Assembly: GCA_041178325.1 (NCBI GenBank)
Contig: JBEGVN010000056.1
Coordinates: forward strand, 1 to 13,875
Source: UBA6136 sp041178325
GTDB lineage: Bacteria; Pseudomonadota; Gammaproteobacteria; Methylococcales; Methylococcaceae
DNA: 13,875 nt
Direction: 5' to 3'
Below, in pieces: positions 6,323 through 13,254 of this stretch. Position 1 is the stretch's first letter. Every line of letters begins with the position of its first letter. The notes under the pieces are model-generated. The model did no database searches. It had not been told where the DNA came from and was given only the letters and a program-made list of their open reading frames with translations. Made by a program: the position numbers and the translations under genes.

Positions 6323-7747
6323 GTGCTGCGATTCTTATTCGCTTTCCTTATCTTGTTCACGATGATTCAGACGAACCAGACGTGGGCTTACGATCGGCTA
6401 TTGGTTGAGCCGGGTAGTGCAAGCGAGGCTGATTACAGCTTCTCCATGGCAACCGAGCATGCATTGGCTGAGAAGGCTTGCACGATCGCTGCTCGCGGTG
6501 CTGTTGTGCGGTCTCCGAATGCAACTGGAGCGTTGGTGCTGCGGATCGCGCCCATATCCATTGATCAGGCGCAAGGTCGGTACAGCGGATACGGTGTCCA
6601 ATTGCATTCCATCCTCTGGACAGCATCGATTAGGGCGCAGTTGATTGAACCGAATACCCAAAAAATCCTGAATTCATTCGACGAGGCCACTGAAGAACGT
6701 CAAATTCCTTCATCGAATGGCAGTCAAGATTTGAGTGCCCTTGCCACGGAAGGGCAGCTTATGGACAACTTGATCCGAAGTTTGGGGCGGCAATTAGCCA
6801 CTCGCCTCGTCGGAACCCTCAAGCAAGCGGGTATTTGCGGGACAGCTTCGGCTACCATTCCCACTCCCTCATTCATCCCTCCTGAACCCATTTCGACACC
6901 TATTGAAGTGATAAAGCAGGATGCATCGGCCACGCAAGTGCCGATCGCTCCTTCGGTCATCGATCGCCCGGAGCAAGCTCCGATACAGCCGCATGCGTTG
7001 ACGATTACGGATGCTCCCACGGCAAATAGGGTTCCTGGCGAGTATCGGGTGGCATTGGTAATCGGTAACGCCCATTACGATCACATTCCTACCCTGAGTA
7101 ATCCTTCGAACGATGCTAGATTCATCAGCGAGCAAATAGTGGCCTCCGGATTTGAACTGGTAGGCGGCGGTGCTCTTTTGGATCTAACTAAACCAAAGAT
7201 CGAGCGGGCTATTGCAGATTTTGGCAGGCTCCTCAGTCAGCACCCAGGCGCTGTTGGATTTTTCTATTACGCAGGTCACGGAATTCAGGTGAATGGCTCA
7301 AACTTTCTGGTGCCAACCGATGCTAATCCGAGTCGTATCGCTGACCTTTCAAGGCAGGCCATTGAGGTGGATTCACTGCTCCAGGAAATGGAGGACAGCA
7401 GAACAGGACTTAACATCATTGTTTTGGATGCGTGCCGCAATAATCCCTTTGGGGGCAGGGGCATTCGGGAAAGCGGGGCGGGTTTGGCCCAAATGCGCGC
7501 CCCCAGAGGTTCGATCATTGTTTATGCAACGCAACCCGGAAATATTGCTCAGGATGGTCCATCGGGCCAGAACAGCCCGTTTGCCAAGGCACTAGCCTAT
7601 GCGCTGGCCGACTCAGAATTGGATCTCTTTGGAACGTTCAATGAAGTGGGTCTTCTGGTGGCCAATGCGACAGGTGGGGAACAACAACCCTGGATTTCAA
7701 GCTCACCCATTTCGGGACGATTCTGTTTCAAAGGCTGCCCAAAGTGA
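6323..7747 (+). CDS. Exported caspase-like (peptidase C14) protein
   Basis: The product is 474 residues from a GTG start. A signal peptide (LRFLFAFLILF, cleavage likely after TWA at residue 22) directs export. The N-terminal domain (about 25-180) is unfamiliar. Its segment WTASIRAQLIEPNTQKILNS resembles the strand pattern of CsgG-like domains, as in the upstream lipoprotein. A Pro/Ile/Thr-rich linker (about 185-238) leads to a caspase-like domain (241-474). That begins YRVALVIGNAHYD and contains the catalytic pair His319 (YYAGHG) and Cys371 (LDACRNNPF). Metacaspase-type C14 enzymes usually cut after basic residues; here the specificity is unknown. Both catalytic residues are intact. It overlaps the next gene by 4 bases (GTGA), a strong sign of cotranslation. 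Confidence 0.87.
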   Translation: MLRFLFAFLILFTMIQTNQTWAYDRLLVEPGSASEADYSFSMATEHALAEKACTIAARGAVVRSPNATGALVLRIAPISIDQAQGRYSGYGVQLHSILWTASIRAQLIEPNTQKILNSFDEATEERQIPSSNGSQDLSALATEGQLMDNLIRSLGRQLATRLVGTLKQAGICGTASATIPTPSFIPPEPISTPIEVIKQDASATQVPIAPSVIDRPEQAPIQPHALTITDAPTANRVPGEYRVALVIGNAHYDHIPTLSNPSNDARFISEQIVASGFELVGGGALLDLTKPKIERAIADFGRLLSQHPGAVGFFYYAGHGIQVNGSNFLVPTDANPSRIADLSRQAIEVDSLLQEMEDSRTGLNIIVLDACRNNPFGGRGIRESGAGLAQMRAPRGSIIVYATQPGNIAQDGPSGQNSPFAKALAYALADSELDLFGTFNEVGLLVANATGGEQQPWISSSPISGRFCFKGCPK

Positions 7748-9267
7748 GACGATGGGCTGTTTTATTTTTAACGGCTTGGCTCGTCAGCGGATCTGGGCCC
7801 CTTTTAGCAAAAGAGTTCCGTGGCGGTTTTATCCCCGAGAATCCCAAGTCCTACAAAACATTCCCGGTCCGGCCGGCGTATCGAAACTTTCTCCCTGCCA
7901 GTCAGGATCTTTCTGATTTTTTTCCGCCAGTGGGGCGGCAGGGTGCTCAGTCCTCCTGCGTAGGCTGGGCTCTTGGTTATGCAGCGCGGTCTTATTACGC
8001 CCGGCGGGAATCAGGATCTGATCTCATTCCACCTGAGCCCTTCAGCCCATCCTTCATCTACAACCAAACCAAAGAGGGAAGCTGTGATTCCGGGAGCAGC
8101 ATTTCATCTGGCCTCAGGCTTCTTGAAACCGTTGGCGTGGTCGGATTTTCTGAATTTCCCTATGATCCCAAGGATTGTTCCCGCCAGCCCACTCCCGCGC
8201 AGTTAACCGAAGCAAAGAATCATCGCATCAAGAGCTGGGCTAGGGTCGAGACCGCCGAAATCGATGCACTCAAGGCGGAAATTTATCAGGGGAATCCGAT
8301 AGTGGTTGGACTTTGGGTCACCTCAGGCTTCTATCAGATGAAAAGGGGCACCTACGCGGATGTCGGTGACAGCTCCAGCGGCGGACATGCCCTGGTCGTG
8401 GTGGGGTATGACGATGAGCGGCGCGCCTTCAAGGTCGTCAATTCATGGGGGGAAAATTGGGGGGAAGGCGGATTTGGCTGGATTTCCTATGCGGCCATGA
8501 TGAAGCGAATCCAGAATGCCTTTGTCATGGTGCCCGAGGAGGTCATGAAAGGAACGAGACCTCCAGAAAACATGCCGCGGACAGAGAAGAAGGCATCGCA
8601 TGATCACGGGCAACCCGTCTCTCAACACCTAATCGATGACGTTGAAAAGGCACTTCCCTGTGCCTCAATTCAAGCAAGAAAAGGCACTCCAGGGTTTCAG
8701 GGCATCGTGGGCGATGTCGCGACGCAACAGCAACTGTCAGCGTGGCTCAAGAAAACTGTAGGCACTGAATCAGACAAAATCGCCATTGAGGTCAGACCCT
8801 GGCCACAGTGTGAGGCGATTCAAACCTTGAAGCCCCTTTTGGCTAACCAGAATGGGTTTTCAATTCTCATCAATGGTCAGTCTGAGATCAGTCTGAATGA
8901 AGGGGATCCGGTCATATTGACCATTCAGAGACCTTCACAAGAAAAGTATTTGAGCGTCTTCTACCTCCAAGCGGATGGGAGTGTTGTTCCGCTGACCGTC
9001 CCTGTTCCATCAGGTTTCGAAGAGACTCAAGAGCACATTGTTTTAGGACAGCCCCCCCGGACCCTGACGGTTGGGAAACCCCTTGGAGAAGAAATGGTGA
9101 TCGCGATTGCGAGCGATCAACCTCCTCCTGTGGAGCTCAAATCAGAGTTGAGACAAGGCGATCGGACTTTCTTAAGTCGCCTTCGGAGCGGAATCCTTTC
9201 TGACCAATCATCAAAGCAAAGCCAAAGGCCTATTCGTGCTGCCTATGCGATTCTCCATACACACTGA
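7744..9267 (+). CDS. Exported papain-like (C1) cysteine peptidase with DUF4384-like C-terminal region
   Basis: The product is 507 residues from a GTG start overlapping the previous stop. The signal peptide is MRRWAVLFLTAWLVSGSGPLLA. The C1 domain (about 45-265) has Gln67 for the oxyanion hole (GRQGAQSSCVGWA), catalytic Cys72, His215 (GGHALVVVGYDD) and Asn233 (VNSWGENWGEGGFGWI). The usual CGSCW motif is SSCVGW here, so the first Cys of the classical pair is absent, as in other bacterial C1A proteins. Residues about 295-365 form a module ending RPWPQCEAIQTLKP, often found next to DUF4384 in my recollection. A DUF4384-like beta domain (about 383-460) contains LNEGDPVILTIQR and LSVFYLQADGSVVPL. 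No inhibitory propeptide is obvious. It is probably periplasmic or surface-exposed. The pairing with a caspase-like enzyme suggests joint processing of envelope or extracellular proteins (inference). Confidence 0.87.
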   Translation: MRRWAVLFLTAWLVSGSGPLLAKEFRGGFIPENPKSYKTFPVRPAYRNFLPASQDLSDFFPPVGRQGAQSSCVGWALGYAARSYYARRESGSDLIPPEPFSPSFIYNQTKEGSCDSGSSISSGLRLLETVGVVGFSEFPYDPKDCSRQPTPAQLTEAKNHRIKSWARVETAEIDALKAEIYQGNPIVVGLWVTSGFYQMKRGTYADVGDSSSGGHALVVVGYDDERRAFKVVNSWGENWGEGGFGWISYAAMMKRIQNAFVMVPEEVMKGTRPPENMPRTEKKASHDHGQPVSQHLIDDVEKALPCASIQARKGTPGFQGIVGDVATQQQLSAWLKKTVGTESDKIAIEVRPWPQCEAIQTLKPLLANQNGFSILINGQSEISLNEGDPVILTIQRPSQEKYLSVFYLQADGSVVPLTVPVPSGFEETQEHIVLGQPPRTLTVGKPLGEEMVIAIASDQPPPVELKSELRQGDRTFLSRLRSGILSDQSSKQSQRPIRAAYAILHTH

Positions 9268-9293
9268 GCACATGGTCTTTGTGGGCCTCAGTG
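9262..9293. terminator. Inverted repeat spanning two convergent stop codons (possible bidirectional terminator)
   Basis: CACTGAG (9262-9268) pairs with CTCAGTG (9287-9293), and inside them CACA (9269-9272) pairs with TGTG (9280-9283) after a 3-base bulge. The outer arms contain the TGA of the papain-like gene (9265-9267) and the reverse TGA of the outer-membrane gene (9288-9290). A hairpin between convergent genes suits a terminator, but neither side has a T-tract. Confidence 0.45.
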
Positions 9294-10172
9294 AATTCTT
9301 GGAAAGAGGCCAACTGCACCATCGGCGCTGCCGGGCCTACCGTCATGGGTAAAGGCATCAAATAGCAGGCGAAGGCCAACCTGTCCCCAGACCTCCACCG
9401 AACTGGTTGTTTGCCTGTAGGTGTTCATGGTCGGTTGAGCGCCAAAGGTGAGGTCAATGTTCACGTAATCGCTGTAAATCCAGCGGGCGCCAAACTGTCC
9501 TGCATAGAGAGGCGCATTGTATTCAAGAGGATCCCCGGCGTAGGCCTCGGCGATTGCGTGAATATCCTTTCTTAGCATTTCTGCATCCAATCCGACACCC
9601 CAGTAGGGTCGAAGCCTCAGTCCGATACCGCTTTGGTGTTCGGCACGCAGGCCAAAATTTGTGTGCAGTTGAACCGTGTCGTCAAACAACCGGTAGGTCA
9701 TGAGTCCAATGGCATAGTAGTTATCTCCCAGTTTGTATTTGGGGTTTGTGCTCTCATCGACAGATGCACCTGCAGCTAAGGTGGTTTGACCCGCATCAAA
9801 GGTTGCGCCGGATACAAATGCATACCCTGGGGATCCATCAGCCCCCGCTTGAGTGAACAGGACCTTGGTTTGCATGATGGGATTGGCGATGGCCCATCGA
9901 TCGTTGGAGGCTCGGGCAACGCCTGTCCCTGCAATGAGTTCCAGCCAATCCGTGGGCGTGATGCCGAACATCGCGTTAAGACCCGGAGCGTCTCCAAATC
10001 CCCCTTCGGCATGCGTGATTTCCATCCAGGATTCGATTTCAATCTGACCATAGTCTGCAATCCGGGCATCGTCAGTGACAAAGGGTCTTACTGCGAGTGC
10101 GGGATCTGAAAGGCAAAAAACCAGGACGAAAAACGCTGGAATGATCTGCCGCGTACTTAGAACAGAATCCAT
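9288..10172 (-). CDS. Outer-membrane beta-barrel protein, transporter/MetA-like
   Basis: The product is 294 residues. A signal peptide (MDSVLSTRQIIPAFFVLVF onward, cleavage likely after PALA) is followed by VRPFVTDDARIADYGQIEIESW. That opening is common in a family of proteobacterial barrels of unknown substrate. The rest alternates strands and tight turns, for example TDWLELIAGTGVAR, YYAIGLMTYRLFDD, VQLHTNFGLRAEH, GQFGARWIYSDYVNIDLTFGAQ and VEVWGQVGLRLLFDAF. The last strand is followed by a 20-residue tail and not by the terminal aromatic usually seen. The ATG has no clear ribosome binding site but fits the signal peptide. It converges on the papain-like gene and shares a hairpin with it. 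A transporter or sensor role is not shown by the sequence. Confidence 0.75.
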   Translation of the reverse strand: MDSVLSTRQIIPAFFVLVFCLSDPALAVRPFVTDDARIADYGQIEIESWMEITHAEGGFGDAPGLNAMFGITPTDWLELIAGTGVARASNDRWAIANPIMQTKVLFTQAGADGSPGYAFVSGATFDAGQTTLAAGASVDESTNPKYKLGDNYYAIGLMTYRLFDDTVQLHTNFGLRAEHQSGIGLRLRPYWGVGLDAEMLRKDIHAIAEAYAGDPLEYNAPLYAGQFGARWIYSDYVNIDLTFGAQPTMNTYRQTTSSVEVWGQVGLRLLFDAFTHDGRPGSADGAVGLFPRIH

Positions 10173-10205
10173 TAGGACCGGGGTAGGTTAATGTTTTTGC
10201 TTTAA

Positions 10206-10216
10206 GGGATTATCCC
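10206..10216. promoter_or_regulatory. 11-base palindrome upstream of the outer-membrane gene
   Basis: GGGAT-T-ATCCC is a perfect dyad about 35-45 bases upstream of the start at 10172. On the minus strand it contains GATAAT, a 5/6 match to a -10 element, so an operator over a promoter is possible. No good -35 box was found at the right distance. Confidence 0.3.
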
Positions 10217-10280
10217 GGCATGTGGTGAAGGTTGTATGACAGGCAAATACCCTAAGGGCGACGATGCCCCTCCCAAGCGG

Positions 10281-10321
10281 CTCCATGTATCCTGGCAAAA
10301 TTTGGAATTTTAGGGATGGAG
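10281..10321. terminator. Inverted repeat downstream of the HdeA-like gene (possible terminator)
   Basis: Outer arms CTCCAT (10281-10286) and ATGGAG (10316-10321) enclose a perfect inner dyad AAAATT-TGG-AATTTT (10297-10311). The structure begins about 28 bases after the TAA of the HdeA-like gene on the minus strand and could end that transcript. There is no T-tract beyond it, so termination strength is doubtful. Confidence 0.3.
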
Positions 10322-10348
10322 GCTCTAAAGGAGGGCGCATCCCGACCC

Positions 10349-10951
10349 TTAATGTGGTGAGTCCGCCCCGTTTTTGCCGGATGTGCGAACCAGTTGGCCT
10401 ATGATTTCAAAGACATAGCTTCCAGGAGCAATTTGGCAGGCATTGTGGACGCTGTTGGTCAAATATTCGTCGTTCCAATAATTCGGGAGTCTGGCCTTAT
10501 AGTGGGCAGTGACATAACCGTCGATCATATCGGTTACCGCCTTTCGTTCAGCTGGGGTCTGCTGGTCGAATTGATCACAGTCAGTTAGTGCCCTATCGGC
10601 ATGAGGAAAGAGTTTTGTCGGCGTGGGTTTTCTATTCTCACCGAGCGCGCGTACCGCTTTTGCTGAAATGGCTGAGGCATAGGCATCAGGCCAAACACTG
10701 CAACCGGTCCGAATCAGCCAGGCAATATTCTGAATGGTACCTGGCGTCTTGAGGTCAACCCGATATATTTCAGCAGCAGACTCAATCAAGGGACCCATGA
10801 GGGTTTCTTGCTGATTCAGATTCCCATGCAGTTCCCGGCAGGTCTTGTAAATCATTTCGTGCACGTTATCGGCAGGTTCGGCTGCGAGGGCGGAAGAAGA
10901 GCCAATGGAGATGCCGAGGATCAAAACCTTGAGGGGGATTTTTTTGAACAT
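10349..10951 (-). CDS. Periplasmic protein with two HdeA-like domains
   Basis: The product is 200 residues with a Sec signal peptide (MFKKIPLKVLILGISIGSSS, cleavage likely after ALA). The mature part contains two similar halves. The first has Cys38 and Cys84 with CSVWPDAY; the second has Cys125 and Cys172 with CQIAPGSY. The cysteine spacings are 46 and 47 residues, and each second cysteine is followed three residues later by Pro and then Tyr. This is the pattern of the acid-stress chaperones HdeA/HdeB (one disulfide per domain of about 85 residues), here duplicated. Acid-chaperone function is inferred only from this resemblance. It is the last gene of the OmpA-glycine zipper-HdeA cluster, 11 bases after the zipper gene. 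Confidence 0.65.
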   Translation of the reverse strand: MFKKIPLKVLILGISIGSSSALAAEPADNVHEMIYKTCRELHGNLNQQETLMGPLIESAAEIYRVDLKTPGTIQNIAWLIRTGCSVWPDAYASAISAKAVRALGENRKPTPTKLFPHADRALTDCDQFDQQTPAERKAVTDMIDGYVTAHYKARLPNYWNDEYLTNSVHNACQIAPGSYVFEIIGQLVRTSGKNGADSPH

Positions 10952-10962
10952 AGTGCTTCAGG

Positions 10963-11190
10963 TTATCTAAATAGGCCGGTGTTATTGCCAACGACGTAAC
11001 CTACGCCGCCGCCCAAGAGGCTACCGCCAAGAACACCCCAGGGACTAGCGCCAGCGAGCAGTGCTATCCCGCCTCCCATGACAGCACCGGTCGAAGCACC
11101 TCGCTGTCCGGGGGTTGCACAACCCTGAAGTGCAAAGATGAAGATGAAGGCTGGAAGCAGAAAACGAAGTGGCTTGAAGTGTATTGTCAT
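10963..11190 (-). CDS. Glycine-zipper lipoprotein
   Basis: The product is 75 residues. A type II signal peptide ends with lipobox LQGC (21-24), so it is a membrane-anchored lipoprotein. The rest is a glycine-zipper helix hairpin: GASTGAVMGGGIALLAG, a short turn (ASPWG), then GGSLLGGGVGYVVG. Small Gly-rich lipoproteins of this kind (YMGG/SlyB-type) sit in the outer membrane and are often induced by envelope stress. The ATG has AGGA 7 bases upstream. It lies 83 bases after the OmpA gene and 11 bases before the HdeA-like gene, so cotranscription is likely. Confidence 0.75.
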   Translation of the reverse strand: MTIHFKPLRFLLPAFIFIFALQGCATPGQRGASTGAVMGGGIALLAGASPWGVLGGSLLGGGVGYVVGNNTGLFR

Positions 11191-11231
11191 GACGCTATCC
11201 TGAAATCCTCAATGAATCAGGTGATCTGGAC

Positions 11232-11258
11232 GGTGGCCTTCCTTCAGGGAACGCCACC
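11232..11258. terminator. Hairpin between the OmpA and glycine-zipper genes
   Basis: GGTGGC (11232-11237) pairs with GCCACC (11253-11258). After a C-C mismatch TTCC (11239-11242) pairs with GGAA (11248-11251) around a TTCAG loop. It lies 15 bases after the OmpA stop on the minus strand. With no T-tract it may be an attenuator or an mRNA-stabilising structure that sets gene dosage within the operon, or a weak terminator. Confidence 0.45.
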
Positions 11259-11273
11259 ATCGAGAAATGGGTT

Positions 11274-11831
11274 CTATTTGCTGTTTGAGGATTGCCCGTT
11301 ATTGACCGGAACCAAATCGATGTCGGTTCTTCGGTTCCGAGCACGGCCATCAACGCTGCTGTTGTCAGCTGTCGGTTGATACTGCCCATGCCCCGAGGCG
11401 GTCAGGCGACTTGGGTCCACACCCTTGTTTTGCAGATACTCGACGACACTCGCTGCCCGAGCCGATGAAAGCTCCCAGTTGGTCTTGTATTTGGATTTGA
11501 GGGCCTTGCCGACAGGGACATCGTCCGTATAACCCTCGACCTCGATGCGATGATCTGAATCGGCATCCTTGAGGGTCGGGATGATCTTATCGAGTGCTTT
11601 GCGTCCATCTGCCGAGAGTTCTGCCTTTCCGGACGGATAGAGAATGCTGTCCTCAATCGTTATTCTGAGGCGGTCGTTCAGTTTTTCGATCTTGATGTTG
11701 TCGTTATCGACTTCGGACTGGAGTTGGACGTTGAGGTCGTGCTCCCGGTCAAAGGTTTGCTGTGTGACACAGCCGGTCAGGGCCAGAGCGATGGCCGCAG
11801 CCACAACGTGTCCGTTTTTTCTTGAAAACAT
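11274..11831 (-). CDS. OmpA-family peptidoglycan-binding lipoprotein
   Basis: The product is 185 residues. The lipobox LTGC puts the lipidated Cys at residue 21. A charged helix (about 25-55, FDREHDLNVQLQSEVDNDN onward) probably forms a short coiled coil, and an OmpA/MotB domain follows (about 60-175). Its hallmarks are ILYPSGKAELS, IEVEGYTDDVPVG, NWELSSARAASVVEYL, GVDPSRLTASGHGQYQP and RARNRRTDIDLVP; the Asp and Arg of the family that contact diaminopimelate are present. It should tether the outer membrane to the cell wall. The ATG at 11829-11831 was chosen because GAGG (11840-11843) lies 8 bases upstream; a TTG at 11837 would be only 2 bases from that box. It resembles the MotB-like OmpA proteins sometimes paired with flagellar or secretion genes, but none are seen here. 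Confidence 0.88.
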   Translation of the reverse strand: MFSRKNGHVVAAAIALALTGCVTQQTFDREHDLNVQLQSEVDNDNIKIEKLNDRLRITIEDSILYPSGKAELSADGRKALDKIIPTLKDADSDHRIEVEGYTDDVPVGKALKSKYKTNWELSSARAASVVEYLQNKGVDPSRLTASGHGQYQPTADNSSVDGRARNRRTDIDLVPVNNGQSSNSK

Positions 11832-11952
11832 GATCAATGCCTCATGGTGGGGTTCATCACATGGAAACCGCCTGCCAATCTATCGGACAAGTTGAAAGCT
11901 GTCATGTCGGATGGACGAGTCAAGTTTTCTTGGCAAGCCCGGGGCAGTTCAA

Positions 11953-11980
11953 TTGTCCGAATTGGCCTGGCTGATAGAAT
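11953..11980 (+). promoter_or_regulatory. Possible sigma-70 promoter for the secreted/pentapeptide gene
   Basis: TTGTCC (11953-11958, 4/6 to consensus) and TAGAAT (11975-11980, 5/6) are separated by 16 bases and lie about 46 bases before the ATG at 12027. The -35 region overlaps a small dyad, CAATT-GTCCG-AATTG (11950-11964). The 195-base region between the divergent OmpA and secreted-protein genes holds no other clear signal. Confidence 0.35.
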
Positions 11981-12026
11981 GAAATGCAATGCTTAAGGGC
12001 GCTCTTTTATTGCTGGTCGGACTCCA

Positions 12027-12434
12027 ATGAAATCATTAGCCGGATTGCTCTTATCCCTTTTCGCCTCCGTATGCTGGGCAAACGTTAACTATACTTTCAG
12101 TTCGGTAGGCTCCTCCACGACTCGAGTTGGTGGATTTCCACCGGGAACGATCTTCTCTGGTTCGATTACGCTGAATAAGCTTCCAAAAAGCTTGGATGCG
12201 AACACCGATCTGGTTCCCTATCTTGTGTCCTTCAGCTTTGCGGATGGGGGCGGTAACATTTACACACAGGATGTGCAGACAAACATCACATTCACTGGCC
12301 AGACTGATGCGTCAGGGAACATCAGCCAATACGTCCTTATCGGTAGTGTGAATGGCGGGGTGCCCGATTTTTCAATCGCTCCGGGGAATTCGGGGGTCAC
12401 GTCTGAGCCCAGTGCTACCGTTTCGGCCAAGTGA
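12027..12434 (+). CDS. Secreted protein, N-terminal part of a gene interrupted by TGA
   Basis: The product is 135 residues. A clear signal peptide (MKSLAGLLLSLFASVCWA, cleavage before NVNYTF) leads to a beta-rich domain with FSGSITL, YLVSFSFADGG and TNITFTGQTDASGNISQYVLIGS. That pattern resembles small extracellular domains of PEP-CTERM-type proteins, without the sorting tail. It ends at TGA 12432-12434. The same frame stays open beyond the stop into a Pro/Thr linker and pentapeptide repeats, so this is probably the N-terminal half of one larger protein. The start has only weak GG-rich sequence upstream. I do not recognise the specific family. Confidence 0.65.
   Translation: MKSLAGLLLSLFASVCWANVNYTFSSVGSSTTRVGGFPPGTIFSGSITLNKLPKSLDANTDLVPYLVSFSFADGGGNIYTQDVQTNITFTGQTDASGNISQYVLIGSVNGGVPDFSIAPGNSGVTSEPSATVSAK
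12432..12434 (+). other. In-frame TGA between signal/beta domain and pentapeptide repeats
   Basis: Codon 136 of the frame starting at 12027 is TGA. Removing it joins 135 upstream codons to 231 open codons ending at TAA 13128-13130, with no frameshift. No convincing start or ribosome binding site lies between the TGA and the first pentapeptides. Readings are a nonsense mutation, a sequencing error, or stop readthrough; the next base is A, which is not the leakiest context known (TGA C). Confidence 0.6.
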
Positions 12435-13130
12435 ACGGGTCCCACCTCTTTATCGCCAACGGCGCCCAAGCCAACGCCAAATCCAACGAGCACGACGCCC
12501 AAATTTGTCGATGGTTGTCACATTAAGGTCCGCACCTTTTGCCGCAAGACAAATTTTGCGGGTGTTGATCTCACTGGCGTAAATTTGTCCTCTTCCATTC
12601 TCATCAATGCAGATTTTCGTAAAGCAATCCTGACCAATGCCAACTTCAGCGGGGCACAGTTGAGTGAGTCCGTGTTTGATGAGGCAACCATGACAGGTAT
12701 CAAACTCCAGGGCGCTTCCCTTGGGGGTGCATCATTACAGTCAGCCAAGCTCTCCAAAGCTAATCTCAGCAAGGCCAACCTGACGCGATCTAATTTTTCA
12801 TCTGCCGTAATGAGCGAGACTAATTTGTCCGGAGTGGTTGCGATCAGTACCAATTTCTCAAGTGTAGACTTTAGTAAAGCCAATTTAACCAAGGCGATTA
12901 TGGACAACGCCAACTTGAGCAGTGCAGATCTCAACAGCGCAAATCTATTTCGGGTCAATGGGTCGGGAGCTAACCTCTCCGGGGCGACCTTGGAAATGAC
13001 CAACCTCAGGAACGCCTGCTTACCGCGTGCAATATTCTCTGGGGCAACCGTGACTAACGTCTTTTTTAATGGGAAAACGATTTTGACGGGAGCTAAACTC
13101 GACACCAACGGTCCCATTACCACCAAATAA
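12435..13130 (+). CDS. Pentapeptide-repeat protein (C-terminal part of the TGA-interrupted gene)
   Basis: Directly after the TGA the frame encodes a Pro/Thr-rich linker (SPTAPKPTPNPTSTTP), then a short Cys-containing segment, then about 30 pentapeptide repeats of the A(D/N)LXX type from about 12546. Examples are ANFSGAQLSES, ANLSKANLTRSNFSS and ANLSSADLNSANL. Such repeats fold into a right-handed quadrilateral beta-helix. The reported role varies (gyrase protection, protein binding), and no specific function can be assigned here. The only starts in frame are a TTG at 12585 and an ATG at 12690. Both lie inside the repeats without a ribosome binding site, so independent translation is unlikely. 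The linker is typical of exported multidomain proteins, supporting fusion with the upstream signal-peptide half. The interval given is the open frame, not a chosen start. Confidence 0.7.
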   Translation, partial: TGPTSLSPTAPKPTPNPTSTTPKFVDGCHIKVRTFCRKTNFAGVDLTGVNLSSSILINADFRKAILTNANFSGAQLSESVFDEATMTGIKLQGASLGGASLQSAKLSKANLSKANLTRSNFSSAVMSETNLSGVVAISTNFSSVDFSKANLTKAIMDNANLSSADLNSANLFRVNGSGANLSGATLEMTNLRNACLPRAIFSGATVTNVFFNGKTILTGAKLDTNGPITTK

Positions 13131-13254
13131 GCCCTCCACCTGGAATCCTACGCCATATCTCGAGTAATCCTCCCGTTCAAAGGCGGCAGTCAAAAGTTGA
13201 ATTTTGAGGCTAACGAAGTTCGAAACGAAAAGATCGAAATCCGCTGCATGTAAA

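Noticed and set aside
12518..13126. Long minus-strand open frame of 202 codons, rich in Leu and Ala
   Set aside because: It is the exact antisense of the pentapeptide repeats; repeated GCN AAY CTN codons leave the opposite strand open and give a periodic Leu/Ala product. No start signal or family resemblance.
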